From Gnetum montanum (lineage: Eukaryota > Streptophyta > Gnetopsida > Gnetales > Gnetaceae): a stretch of DNA of 64,000 nt. This document shows positions 34,914-46,700 of this stretch, one piece after another (within the stretch, counting starts at the first letter, position 1; every line of letters starts with the position of its first letter). The notes beneath the pieces were generated by a model that saw only the letters and a program-made list of their open reading frames with translations, did not search any database and had not been told where the DNA came from. The stretch covers positions 170,619 through 234,618 of the forward strand of contig MNCI01030517.1 in NCBI GenBank assembly GCA_015680685.1, written 5' to 3'. Both the position numbers and the translations under genes were made by a program.

Positions 34914-36080
34914 TCAAATTCCTACAAGATCACTAGCCAGCATATGACATAGGGGGATTACTGTTGGTTTTTTCATTAGGAAGTGAATTACACTATGGTT
35001 TGTGTGCATGAACACTTTGTATCCAAGCACATAGTGCCTAAACTTCTTTAGAGCAAACACCACTACCATTAGTTCTTTTTCTGTGGTGGTGTAGTTCAGT
35101 TGTGCACCCACAATGCTTTAGCTTGCATAGTGGATGTACTATGGGTGTTTCTTATTGTTCAACTGCATAAGCATAGCCTCAAGGCATAATTTGATGCATC
35201 CATCATAATGTGAAATGGTATGGACCAGTTGGATGTCTATAAAATTGGGGTTTATACAAGTTTCTTCTTAAGGCTCTAGAATGCCTTTTTGCATTTCTTA
35301 GTCTAGATGAAGGGAGCATCTTTCTTTGTCAAATTGACCAAAAATTTCATGATCTTAGAGAAATTTTCTATGAATCACTGGTAGTAGCCAATGTGTCCAA
35401 GGAATGACCAAACATCTTTGATAGTTTCTGGTTAGCGAGTGATTCCTTGGATGACCCTTATATTTTCAGGGTTAACCTTAATTCCTTCTTGTGATATTCT
35501 GTGACCCAATACAATGCCCTCTTGAACCATCGGATTATTCTTTTGCCAATTGAGCTACAGGTTTGTTCCCACACATCTTTTGAGTACTTTCTTAAGGTGG
35601 TCTAGGGCTTGCTCAAATGTAGCTTCATAGGTGGAGAAGTCATCCATGAAGACTTTCACCCCACTACCTATCTACTACTGAAAATACTTAGGACTAGGCG
35701 TTGGAATGTAGCAAGGACATTGCATAGACCAAAAAGCATCTTGTGATATGTAGAAATCCCCCAAGGAATTGTGAATGTTGTTTTGGCCTAGTCTTCTAGT
35801 ACAATCGAGATTTGATTATAACCACTATAAACATCCAGAAAACTATAATAGTAATGCCCAGATATGGTGTCCAACACCTGATCCAAAAATGGCAATTAAA
35901 AGTGATATTTGAATATTGCCATATTCAATAGTCAAAAAATCGATATAGACCCACCACTTGCCACCTTTCTTTGGCACAATCACAAGTGGACTTATCCACT
36001 CACTATTCACAATGGAATAGATAAGCCCTGCCTTGAGGAGTTCAATTTCCTCTTTGATGATTAGCTTCGATTTGGGATTT
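34914..36080 (-). pseudogene. RT-RNase H of element F/E
   Basis: Minus strand. RT shows LPFLDQVLD (about 35900), LFGLCNVLATFQR (about 35742-35700) and an intact FMDD at 35650-35639 (KVFMDDFSTY). RNase H follows with LNYTTTEKELMVVVFALKKFRHYVLG and MHTNHSVIHFLMKKP in the open frame 35111-34914. The RT N-terminus is badly damaged. It parallels plus-strand copy 1 at 3170-4125. Confidence 0.75.
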
Positions 36081-36559
36081 AACTACCATTGTGGTTTCCT
36101 CTTTGGCTTTATGGCTAGATCAGTGTAAATACGATGTTGGCATATCCTTGGATCAATCCCTATGAGCTTAGGATATGACCAAGCAAAGGCTATTAACCAT
36201 TTGTTGATAACATTCAATAGCATCTATTTTTGTTCAGGGGCAAGATTTGCATTGATTATTATTGCCTTTCCATTTTTCAAGAATGCATATTCCATGCTAG
36301 AAAGTAGATTTTTTAACTCAGGGGCTTGCATTTAAAATGTTCAAGAATTTTTAACTCTCTCCAATAGGTATAATCATTTGCATTATTAGAGAGTTGGTGA
36401 TGAACTTGCTCTAGTTCATCCATGCTTGTGACATAAGCGCATGTCATGCTCATTGTAGGTTCCATGCATATTGTGCTACTTTTAGGATCAGTGATCAATC
36501 ACTAGGTATCCTTTTGTTCTATGGTTGCTACATATAACCATATTTGAATATCTGCTTCA

Positions 36560-37060
36560 TGTGCATACTACTTACATGTAGAAATTGATGCTCATTTTAC
36601 GAACTAGAGTTTCTACACGCAATTGCACTTAGTATCATTGTATGTGATGAATGGAACTCACTTCTTCTTGATCTTTCTGAATGCATTTTCCTTAGATATC
36701 TCCAAGGAAAGATCTCTAATGCCCATTCTTGCATCAACAGTTCTTAGCCAAGCCCTTCTCATAATGATTGGAAAGTCCCCCTTACAGTTCTCAACCTTGA
36801 TTACTAGGAAATCAACAAGATAGGACCACCCATAGATAGTGGTCACAATGTCTTCCATCAATCCTAATGGAACAATAATGGAATAGTCTACCAATTCTAA
36901 TTGAATATTGCTCTTATTAAGAGGTGGTAGGTTCTAGGAAGTATACATCCCATAAGAAATCAAGTTCACACCAGAACCTAAATTAAGAAGAGCTTTACAT
37001 GATTCATTTTCAGCAATATGTCAATAGATAAGAGGACTCCCAAGATCAATTGATTCATTT
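36560..37060 (-). pseudogene. Aspartic protease region of element F/E
   Basis: Minus strand. NESCKALLNLGSGVNLISYG (about 36993-36940) corresponds to the Athila protease active site, where ALLDLG(A/S)S is usual; the catalytic Asp is Asn here. The open frame 36894-36658 continues with VDYSIIVPLGLMEDIV, SYLVDFLVIKVEN and DFPIIMRRAWLRTVDA, the equivalent of the PVILGRPFL...A block. Likely inactive. Confidence 0.6.
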
Positions 37061-38501
37061 TTAGCAATATGTCAATAGTTTGCCAACCTAGATACAATCA
37101 GATACAACATGTGTGAGCATAATAGTATGGATTCTAAGTGGTATTTGGTTTGAAGGAGACTTGAATGAATTAGATGTAGAGGGAGATGGAGAATTAGGGT
37201 TGCTAGCCATAGGGTATGTGAGGGCTTAGGTGGACTATTGGATAGGAAAAAGGACCTTTTTTGTGATCTAGTGTTTGAACCACTCTGTTGATGAATTGGT
37301 TGGAGATTAATGGCCTTGGTAGCATTTTGTTGCTAGGACTAGGCTAGAAGCTCATCCTACATGGATGGAGCAGGTGGTAGTTGTGTTGAGGGTGATGGAA
37401 TAGGTGTAGAAATAGGAGGATAAGGATAAAAGGTGGTATCCCTCCTTGAATGTGGCAAATGAGTTTGATAGTGTTTGAGAGGGTAGTAGTGGTGTTGGAA
37501 AGAAGAAATGTGACTGGAAGAGTCACATGGAGATAGGGATTACTGAACGTAATACCCATATGGATTTAGTTGTTTATAAGAGTATTGCTACCTTGGTAGT
37601 GGCAGTGCCCATGATTGTGGTTGCTGCCGCTATTGATACTGCTCATACGATTGTGATGGAATTCCACTTGGAAAATATTATTATTGTTGATCGAATTGCC
37701 TAGGATTTCCTTGAGGATAAGGTAATCTTCTGGGTGTTTGTCTTTTTGCTAGTCATGGATTCAAAGCATACACCCCATATTCCTATAAGTGGGACACAAT
37801 GGGACAACATCCCTTAGGATGTTCATATTGACATATGTCACACCAGACATCATCATCTGATTCAGTTTTTGCAACATCCTCTATTGCAACAATTTTCCCC
37901 TTACCTCTTTGATTAGCACATTTAGCTTTCTTTCGCCTCCTATGGTCATGATCACTACCTTATTCTTTGGACTCTTCAGTAATTTTTAGGATAGCTTGAA
38001 ATCTGTTATCCATAGAGCCCCATAATTGATCTACCTTAGTCAAAATTTTAGAGGCATATTTTTAAATTGACAAGGTTTTTTAATTCACTACCTCATCAAG
38101 TGATAATTCTTCCTCAATGTCACAAAATTTAACCTCCCTTTTGTGAATGGAAGGATCCGTATTATATTCTTCTGCACTTTCTCATTTTCTCAACTCTCCT
38201 TCCTCTTTTGCTGCCTGCTCGATCAGTTGTTGGATCTGATGGGTTCTTACTTCTGACAATCACCCTTAGGCATAGACTCCATGAGTTTTCCTCATTTCTA
38301 ACTAGAGCCCATCTATAATATGGCAAAGTTTTTCTTGTTGAGAATAACCATGCTTAGGAAATTTGTGCAATAGAGGATAGTATTGTCCCATGATAGCATC
38401 CAAGGACTCATGTGTTCCTTGCTTCCAACTCTAGATTTGTCTTCTCAAATTGGACACTTGGGAGAATGTTTGATATTTTTTATTGAAAATTTTGAGCATT
38501 G
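37061..38501 (-). pseudogene. C-terminal gag of element F/E
   Basis: Minus strand, continuing gag from 57514 across the nested element: TMLKIFNKKYQTFSQVSNLRRQ directly at the junction, then YYPLLHKFPKHGYSQQEKLCHIIDGL (about 38370-38300), then HQIQQLIEQAAKEEGELRK. A Pro/Gln/Tyr/Ser-rich tail runs to about 37340. Stops are frequent and mostly TAG at Gln positions. Confidence 0.7.
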
Positions 38502-38506
38502 TACTC
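38502..38506. other. Target-site duplication TACTC, left copy
   Basis: Five bases identical to 57509-57513 on the other side of the Tat element; fixes the insertion boundaries exactly. Confidence 0.9.
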
Positions 38507-40211
38507 TGTACTGATCGAAATTGTTGGTGTAAGGCTAGAAGGGAAAAACAAACACTAAAAGATCATCGGATAGGTACAGCTGACCCTACCTTCACGTGAG
38601 GGCAAGTTGGAAAAAAATGAAGGTAGAGTGCCTTGGATGGTCTGCATGCAAATCAACCAAGGATTTTCCCAAACATAAGTTATAGCTTGCATTGGGGTTA
38701 TCGTAACTGATGCACAAAATGTAAACAGTGATGCGCAAAATGCAAATAGAGCATATACAGAATTTTCTTGTAAACAAGGTGAAAACTAAATTTAAATAGA
38801 GTAGACAATATAATGGAAGGAAAAAATGAACTGTATTGTATTGCTTAGAATGAATGTGCACTGGTCAAAGCATAGTTGTGCATGTGGATGACAAGTCAAG
38901 CGCTAAGCCCTGGGGTGATATACTTGCAGGTGCTTAGATGCTAGGAGTTAGGTGTGCCAAAGTGTCTAAAAGTTGCTAGTTAGTGTTTCCTAAGCCGTCA
39001 ACCTTCAAAATTGTCAACGCCATTTAGGTGGATCGATGGGGTATTTATAAGACTTGGTTAGGTTCGAGTATGAAACTCATAGATGGATCAATGTATGAGA
39101 AATGAGAGGAAAATGGATCATGTGACAGGTGTGAGATGGACAGCTACGTGTCAATTGGATGTGTGTAGGCGGGCTACGTTCTTGACCGGATGCACTGTAT
39201 CTTACAAAATGTGTTGGCTTACAAAAGCTAGCTTATGCCCATAGAAGTAGATACAATTTGGAGTGTAAGAGCTTGACCAGCTCACAAAATGTGAAAATTT
39301 ACAATGAAAATGATAATGTACAATAAGAGAGATTGACTCCAACTCGCTTGAAACTTCTCGATCCCTGAATTGACTGCTGCAAGATGTCGATTTGAGTGGT
39401 TTTGTGGCTATTTGAGGCATCTCTGTTTCATTAGAGCTTCCAGCGTGAGTTGATTTTGTCTTGGCATGTGTTTGGTGTGCTTTTGATCGAGCGTGATCAG
39501 TACTCACATTGCACTCACGCTGCCAGCGTGACCTCAGTATGAGTTGATTTAAAAATGACATATTTTACACCAATTTTTGATCTTTGAAGCCTATTTTTGG
39601 AGTACAGCAATTGCCTAACTATGGTTGACCTTGAGAGTGATCTGCAAGTTGAAAACTGAGTTTGGATGCACCTTATTTTGAACCACTTTTGGTAGCTCAT
39701 GCTGGACTCACGTTGCCAGTGTGAGCTCAGCGTGACCACAACGTGACCTACAAAACCTCACAATTTTGGACCTAAAATCTAGAATTCTGGAGGCTGGGAC
39801 TTGAAGTTATCGACAACCAACCCTGAGGGTGACTTGCATCTTGGAATCAAGTCATTTCGACTTAGTTTTGAGGCTCTTAGAGTTTCTGATGCTATACTCA
39901 TGCTGCCAATGTGACCTCAGCATGACCATCAGTGTGAGTGAGAAAATGTGTACAATTTATCCTAAAATTTGAATTCCTGAATGCTAAAACTTGGAGTGAA
40001 CAGTAGTGGCCCTTGAGGATGGCTTGCACCCTCAGGTTGGATTATTTTTGACTTGATTTTAAAGCTGTTGGAGTTACTCATGCTGAGGGAAAGCTAGCTT
40101 GACAAGTTGAGCGTGAGTAACATGCATTAGTTAAATTTTGCCTCTCGAATTCTCAAAAGGATCTGAGTTGTTCTTGTTTCAAAGTATTGAGCCAAAATTA
40201 GTGGTGTTTCA
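38507..40211 (-). repeat. 3' LTR of the Tat element
   Basis: 1705 bp, aligned along its length with 55859-57508. Plus-strand ends are TGTACTGATCG and GGTGTTTCA. Contains many CTCACGC/GCGTGAG words (39430-40130). The polypurine tract is adjacent on the right. Confidence 0.9.
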
Positions 40212-40224
40212 TTGGCCCCTCTTT
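40212..40224 (-). other. Polypurine tract of the Tat element
   Basis: Minus strand AAAGAGGGGCCAA immediately before the 3' LTR (TGAAACACC), the standard plus-strand primer position. Confidence 0.8.
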
Positions 40225-41347
40225 GTTGACGTCTAGAGGAATCCACCCGAGAGGCATCGACAAAGAAGTACAAAACACCATGACCAACCAAGTACCAAGC
40301 ATTATCCATCGGCCCCTAGCTGGACATCATCGCACCGTGTTCAAAAGTACATGGGATTGGGGAAGTGTAGTTTAAGATGCAAGGGGTTTGGTTGTAACTG
40401 GGGAAATCAAGAGTTGATCAAGGGTTATAATTGCTGTTGGAATTATGGGAGAGGAATGCTCTCACATGAACAAGCCATATCTTTAGTTCTTGTCTGTAGC
40501 CAGTTTTCAGCAGACTTGGAACCAAGACATAGGAAGTGCATTCTTTGGAGAAACAGAACTCTTATAGAGTGTTTATGAGAGCTCGTTGTAAATAGCCAAA
40601 GCCACGTGATGATGTGCAACATGATCTTTTGAGACACGAGTGTAACTATTTTTCTAAGACAATTGCCTTCCCGCCTGGGGCTTGTATGAGAAGAGCCAAT
40701 GGTGTTTGATCTATGATGTCAATGAGGTTATGAAGACCTTTTCCATGCATTTTTCTCTTTGATCTTTTGTTCTTTTTTTTTTGTTTTTTTTGGAAGACCT
40801 TGCTTTTAGTGCTATCCTCGTGCTCATGCGTTTGCATTTGTATCATGTACCGTGTACTATTTTTTTTTGCATTGCAACTGCTTAGAGAATCATAGTGTGC
40901 AATAGTATATTAAGAGTTTTGGGATGAGTGGAATGTATCAAGGGGATGTAATTAAATAGGATAAGGAAAACATGATGGGGAATAGGGAATGTATCAGGAG
41001 TCGGGAATGTACTTATAAACGGATTGATTAGCTTAGTTGCATGTGTTGGGAAGAATGTGATACGTTGTCATCATGATGAAGTACATCTATGCATGAACAC
41101 ATCAGGCGTGTCATCCTACAAACATAACTCTAAGAAGACAAGAAAACATAAATGATTTTGTTAACTAAGCACTTTAAACTTGAACACAACCAAGGAGGTG
41201 GAGCCACCATGTGCAATTTCAAAGCAGACAGAATCATGAATAGCATCAGCTTCATCAGGGTCTGTGAGACAAATTATGTATCAAGTTTTTGTGGAACCGA
41301 TACAGCTAATTTCAGCAACATATCTTTTCAAGTATTGCTTGGTCATT
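40225..41347 (-). other. Untranslated 3' region of the Tat element
   Basis: No recognisable domain. Contains a T-rich run near 40765-40795. The small open frames here are not supported by motifs. Confidence 0.55.
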
Positions 41348-41700
41348 GATGATATCACTAGTTTATAGTCTTAGCAGACTATTGTGGGTTAGTTTCACGT
41401 CATAACCCTTTGGACGGTGCCAGTTTAAAGTCGTAGCAGATGGTGCATTGCTAGTTTATAGTCATAGTGGACTGTGAAGAGGAAAACTAGTTTATAGTCT
41501 TAGTGGACTTTGGATGCTAGTTTTACGTCATGGTAGATAAATGTGGCGATTTAGTGTCATGCGGGACAGAGTTTTGTGGTGTCAGTTTATTGTCATGACT
41601 CTAGGACATTCTGTGGTGCGAGTTTCAAGTCATAGCCCTAGGACCATTCTATGGTATTATTTTTAGGTTGTGATGCTAGGACCATTATGTACCTTAGGTT
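41348..41700. repeat. AGTTTAAAGTCATAGTGGACT tandem-type array, 3' tail
   Basis: About ten imperfect copies of a word near CTAGTTTATAGTCATAGTGG, spaced about 30-45 bases apart (for example 41357, 41451, 41488). Related words recur at 45298-45322 and 51370-51655, so the motif belongs to the element and also sits at both sides of the antisense gene. Confidence 0.75.
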
Positions 41701-41709
41701 GGTCAGACA

Positions 41710-42890
41710 TAGTACCGTTTCAGGTACAGGTCATTTGTAGGATTAGCGAACTTGTTCCCATCCATGTCAACAAGTTTGAATGCTCCGTTATTGTATGCCT
41801 TGGTGACTAAGTAAGGCCCTTCCCAGTTAGCTGATAATTTATCTGGATGTTCACAGATGGCCTTAAGGACTAGGTCTCCTTCTTTAATTAAGCGCTTATG
41901 CAGATCGTGTTTGTGTCATTGTCGCTATTGTTTTTGGCACCACTCGATCTGATCAAGCGTTCGTACTCATTCCTCCTCCACCAAGTCAAGGTTATCAATG
42001 CATAGTTCATTTCTTTGGCTTTCATCGAGGAGGCTTGAAAGAGCTATTCGTAATGAGGGAACCTGTAACTCTAAAGGTAAAACAACTTCAGATCCATATA
42101 CAAGACTATATGGAGTTTTACCTGTAGATGTTCGATGTGTCGTTCTGTATGCCCATAATGCATAGACTAATTTTTCGTGCCATCGCCTCTTACTCTAATT
42201 TAACATCTTTTTAAGCACCATGATGATAGTTTTGTTTGTAGCCTCCACTTGACCATTGCTCTGTGGGTAGTAAGGTGACAAGAATGCATGTTTAATGCCC
42301 AGGATTTTACAGAAGCTTTTAGTATCTACACTGTTGAATTGTGGCCCATTGTCAGTAACGATGGTCATCAGAATACTAAAATGGGTCATGATGTTTTCTA
42401 TTATGAAAGTGAAAACATGTTTATAAGTGGTCTTCCTAAGGGGAATAGCTTCTACCCATTTTGTGAAATATTCAGTTGTAGTGATAATGAAGCTATGTCC
42501 TACGAAGGATGATGGCGTTATTGGTCTAATTAAGTCTAATCCCCATCTTTGGAATGGCCATGTGATTTGTGTTGTGTGCAATTCATTAGGTGGCACATGT
42601 ATTAAGTTACCATGCCTTTGGAAAATGTCACATGTACTGACCTTGAAGAAGCAATCGTACTCCATATGTGGCCAGTAGTAGCCCAAGCACCTAATCTTTG
42701 TTGACATTACTTTGGATGCTATGTGCCCTCCACAAAGTCCTTTGTGAACTTGTTCTACAATCGTTTGACCATCAACGCTACTAACACACATCAACAGAAT
42801 GCCTTCATAGGATTTGCGACACAAGGTGTCTCCTATTAACGCATATTGTCGAGAGCGTTTTTGCACTGCATACTTTTGAGTGTTTGTCAA
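41710..42890 (-). pseudogene. Integrase of the Tat element
   Basis: Minus strand, 231-codon open frame 42890-42195 and its continuation to about 41710. Zinc region: HKGLCGGH, then CLGYYWPHM and TCDIFQRHG, where the second Cys of the CxxC pair is Phe. The catalytic core is complete: WGLDLIRP (Asp), TDNGPQF (Asp), GQVEATNK (Glu). After a TAG where Gln fits (downstream of LKKMLN) the C-terminal part continues with WHEKLVYALWAYRTTHRTS, TPYSLVYGSEVVLP and NWEGPYLV, the usual Tat ending. Dead through the lost zinc ligand and stops. Confidence 0.85.
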
Positions 42891-42935
42891 ATGTTGTGGA
42901 GGTTCGCCTTGTAGAAGGTACTATTTTATGTCATC

Positions 42936-44100
42936 TTACCATTCTATTTTGTGTGTTGTGCTAACGGATGCTATAGTCATTTCATCAAGAGCGTCGGTTA
43001 TAGGTTCGGCACAATTTGTTATAGAGTTAGACAACACATGGAACATTTTGGGTGTCATGTTTAGGGCTAGTGTAGCAAGTGCATCAGCAATGGTGTTTGT
43101 GCTTCTAGGGACATGTTGTATATCCACTTCTACTAATTGCTTCAGTAGATGTTTGGTCAAATCACAATATGATTGCAAATGGAGAGCCTTGCATGTGTAA
43201 ACGTCTATGACTTGATTAATGACTAACTGTGAATCACCTCGAACTATAAGACGTGCGATTCTTGAAGTCAATGCCACTTGAAGACCTCTAAGAAGACCTT
43301 TGTATTCTGCCATGTCATTGGTACAAGGAAAGGTCAATTGGTAGGCGAAGGGTTGGATTTATTTGGAGGGGTGTGTTAAAATGGCTGTAGCACTTCCTCC
43401 TCGGGAAGTTGAAGCTCCATTGAAATAAAGGATCACCTTGTAGTTGTTAGGTACAGTGTCTATACTATTAACATTCTCGTTGGGGAATTTAGGGTTAATC
43501 GTTGCTTGATCATGCATTGGTGAGACGGTCAATTGTGTGACTATTGCTTGACCTTTTGTGGAAGATTAAGCAACATAGTGAAGGTCAAACTCTATGATCA
43601 TTGCTTTCCACCTAGCTATCCTACTCTACTCATAGATGTTGTTAGTGATGGTGTGGAGTACATTATTCTTGCAAATGATTTAAATTTGATTACGGAAGAG
43701 ATGATGCCACCATTTCTTCAAGGAGAAGACGAGGGCAAGGCATGATTTCTCCATGTCATTGTATCATTGTTCATAGGCAATTAAAGCATGGCTTAGGTAA
43801 TATACATGGATCTCGATTCCATCTTTACATTTTTGACAAAGCATCAATGCAATGGTAGAATCAGAAGTTGCAAGGTAGATGTACAAGGGTTTATCGCTTT
43901 GTGGGGGATAAACGGTTGGCAGTTGAGCCAGTTCTTGTTTTATGTTCTCGAATGCTTCCTAGCATTGTTGAGTCCATTGGAGATGCACATTCTTTCATAA
44001 TAGGTGTTGCATGGATCTCAACTTATCCGTCAGCCTTTCAATGAAGCATCTAATGAATTGCAGTCTACCTTGTAGTCCACGTAGTTCGGTAAGGTTTTTT
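42936..44100 (-). pseudogene. Dual RNase H (gRH and aRH) of the Tat element
   Basis: Minus strand. The retroviral-type RNase H remnant appears first (AFENIKQELAQLPTVYPPQ, HVYYLSHAL, SCLALVFSLKKW). Then an archaeal-type RNase H: LYFNGASTSRGGSAT at about 43430-43385, where the first catalytic Asp is Asn, and the 133-codon frame 43337-42936 with NDMAEYKGLLRGLQVAL, RLIVRGDSQLVINQV and VPRSTNTIADALATLAL. Possession of both domains is the hallmark of the Tat lineage. Confidence 0.8.
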
Positions 44101-44105
44101 GGTGG

Positions 44106-45179
44106 TTACATGTTAATTATTACCTTAACCTTATCAGGGTCTACTCGTATCCCCGTTCTAGAGACTATGAAGCCAAGAATCTTGCCCATTTTGACACCAA
44201 AGACACACTTCTTTGCATTGAGTCTAAGGTCATATTTGAGACAACATTTAAGCACTAGGTCTAGATCTTTTGCATGATATTCAGTTGTTTTAGATTTAAC
44301 TGCGATGTCATAAGCATAATCATTGAGCAAATTGAGCATGTAATCACTAAATATATATGTCATTACTCGTTGATATGTAGTGCCTACATTTTTAAGACCA
44401 AACAGCATCATCATATAGCAAAATGTGCCCCAAGGAATCATAAAGGTTGTTCTAAGTTGATGTTCTGGGTTGATTCTTATTTGGTTGTATCTTGAAAATC
44501 CATTCATAAAGGATAATAGTGCATGCCTAGTAGTTGTGTCAATAAGTTGATCAATGCTAGGTAGTAGGAAGTCATCCTTTATAGTGGCTGTGTTGAGATA
44601 ATGGAAGTTAATGCATATGCATATACTACTGTTCTTCTTAGGGACTACGACAATGTTGGATACCCAGTCAGAATAGTCAATGGCTCAGATGAAATCGACT
44701 TAGTAGAGCTTTGTGATTTTAGCACAAACTGCTATCGCCACCTCAGGTCTAACCTTTCATGCTTTTTTCTTCACTAATTTGATTTTTCCAGCAAGAATGA
44801 TGTTGTGTGGGATGATTTGGGGGTCTAATCTTGGCATGTCGGTATATGACCATGCAAATGTTTTTATATTGTCTTTCAGTACTTGAGTGATGTCACTAAC
44901 AAGTTGTGAGTCCAGTAGGGCACTTAATTTCAATGTTCTAGTTTCATTATTGAATGTAGTAATGGGGACTTCAACAAGAGGATCTTTAGTGATGTTATCG
45001 ACCACTAGATCTAAAATTTTAGCCACATTTTTAGGCCAATCCGATGTTTTCTGAGTGGAAGCTATTAAGTTAGTATAAGAGGATGGGTCTAGATCCAAGG
45101 ATTCTAGATTGATTTCTCTTTTTACCTCCCCATATGGTTCACTAAGAGACAATGTTGAAAGAATATTTTTGGTGGCCAT
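44106..45179 (-). pseudogene. Reverse transcriptase of the Tat element
   Basis: Minus strand, two open parts. 45179-44757 holds the typical N-terminal extension (VLKDNIKTFAWSYTDMPRLDPQII). 44507-44106 holds FSRYNQIRINPEHQLRTTF, LFGLKNVGTTYQR and LLNDYAYDIAVKS, where the usual YVDD is YAYD, so the first catalytic Asp of the pair is lost; then NAKKCVFGVKMGKILGF. The segment between them (44510-44756) is broken. The protein begins right after the spacer that carries the antisense gene. Confidence 0.8.
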
Positions 45180-45759
45180 GTGTTTGCCCCTGCCAATTTA
45201 AACCAGGAGATGTCTACTTGATGAAGGAGTTGTTAAATGTAAATGAGCATCAGGTAATTAATCTATGTACAAAATTGTGGGACCTAGCGGTAGTCATGGT
45301 AGTTTTAGGCCATACCGGGCCAGTGATATTCATGTCATCTTGTGTTATGGATGAGTATATGTAGCATTGTTAATTTTGTGTGAACCATAACTTTAAAGGA
45401 TTTTAAAATCCTACGGATTTTTATGCATGTCATTATGTATTTTTATATGTTTGTATATACATTTTTTGTGTGTTGATTTTAACCTTTCACCCCTCCCTCT
45501 TGTCTTTTTTTTTAACTTTTTATATCTTTAATGTTTTGGCCTTATCTCCAGAGAATGAAATAATGAGGAATGCTAGGTAAAAATGAAGCAAAGAATATGT
45601 AAATAATAATAATATGAAAATAGAATTTAAACATGAACATGGTAAATTGAATGAATAAAAATAAAAGTAAAAATAAATAAAACTAAAAATAAATTAAATT
45701 GAGGGTGAACATTGGGGTTAAAAAGGGATTTTGAAGTGAAGAGGGGGCGTCATTTATGC

Positions 45760-46700
45760 TAGCGTGAGTTGGATTGCAGTGTGAGCATCAATGTGAGCAT
45801 CAGCGTGAGTCACGAACCAGCAATGAAGGGCAAAGGGAAGAAGCAAAGGAATTTGGCATTCATGGAGGAGAGTGAAGAGCTACTCCACCGTCTCCCTCAA
45901 GCTAGGATTCCAGCATGGGATGGAACTCTACGCAGGTGGGTTTTTTTCCTCTTGTTTTTCTCTTGTATTCCGCACACAGCATTAGCTAGGGTAGCGTGAT
46001 TTCTATGGTCACGATTTTGGATTGTTTTGGGGATTCAAGGCTTGTTTCTGGGGTTTGTGACTTGTCGCTTGCCATTTTTGGTTTTTGTCTTTTAGGGTGT
46101 CAGTGTGAGTAATCCAGGGCATGAGTGGTTCAAGGCATGAATGACCCAGGGCGTGAGTGCGGGGCGTCTGTAGGGTGAGTTAGATTTTTTTGTTTTCATT
46201 TTTTGCATGCTGGGACGAGTGTAGTGTGACTGCCAAAGCTTCCTGGGTAGCATGACCTTTCCAGGATGGTGTGACTACCAAAGGGAGGCTCAGCGTGAGT
46301 GCGTTGCAAGGAGGCCCCAATTTGTGGACATCGTGAATGGGTTGTAGGAAGGCCCCAGTGTGAGCATTCGAGACACTCAATGTAAGTTGTTATGGTAGGC
46401 TATAGGGTAGGCAGCGTGAGTGTAGGCTAGGGCAAGCCAGCATGAGTGCAAGCCAGGGTGAGTGTCAGGGTAGTGTTAGGGCCTAGGGCAACATAGGTTG
46501 AGTTCGCTAGAGCAAGGGTTTTAGGCAAGCTCAGGAAGCGCAGCATGAGTTCCCAGGGATGCTTAGCGTGAGTGCCTGGGAAGTTGTAGCATGAGTTACA
46601 GGGATGCTACAATGTGAGTGGGTTGGAGTAGGGTGTGAGCACGCATCATGTGTTGTTGCTAGGGTTAGCCCTAGCATGAGTGCCTAGCATGAGCTTCTCA
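45760..46700. repeat. GCGTGAGT word array in the antisense gene
   Basis: GCGTGAGT and one-base variants (GCATGAGT, GTGTGAGT) occur about twenty times from just before the first exon through most of intron 1. The same word is frequent in the LTRs (39430-40130, 56740-57420) and in the leader array (55500-55800). Confidence 0.75.

Noticed and set aside
41348-41700. CRISPR-like array
   Set aside because: Repeats are imperfect, spacing is uneven, and the context is a plant retrotransposon tail.
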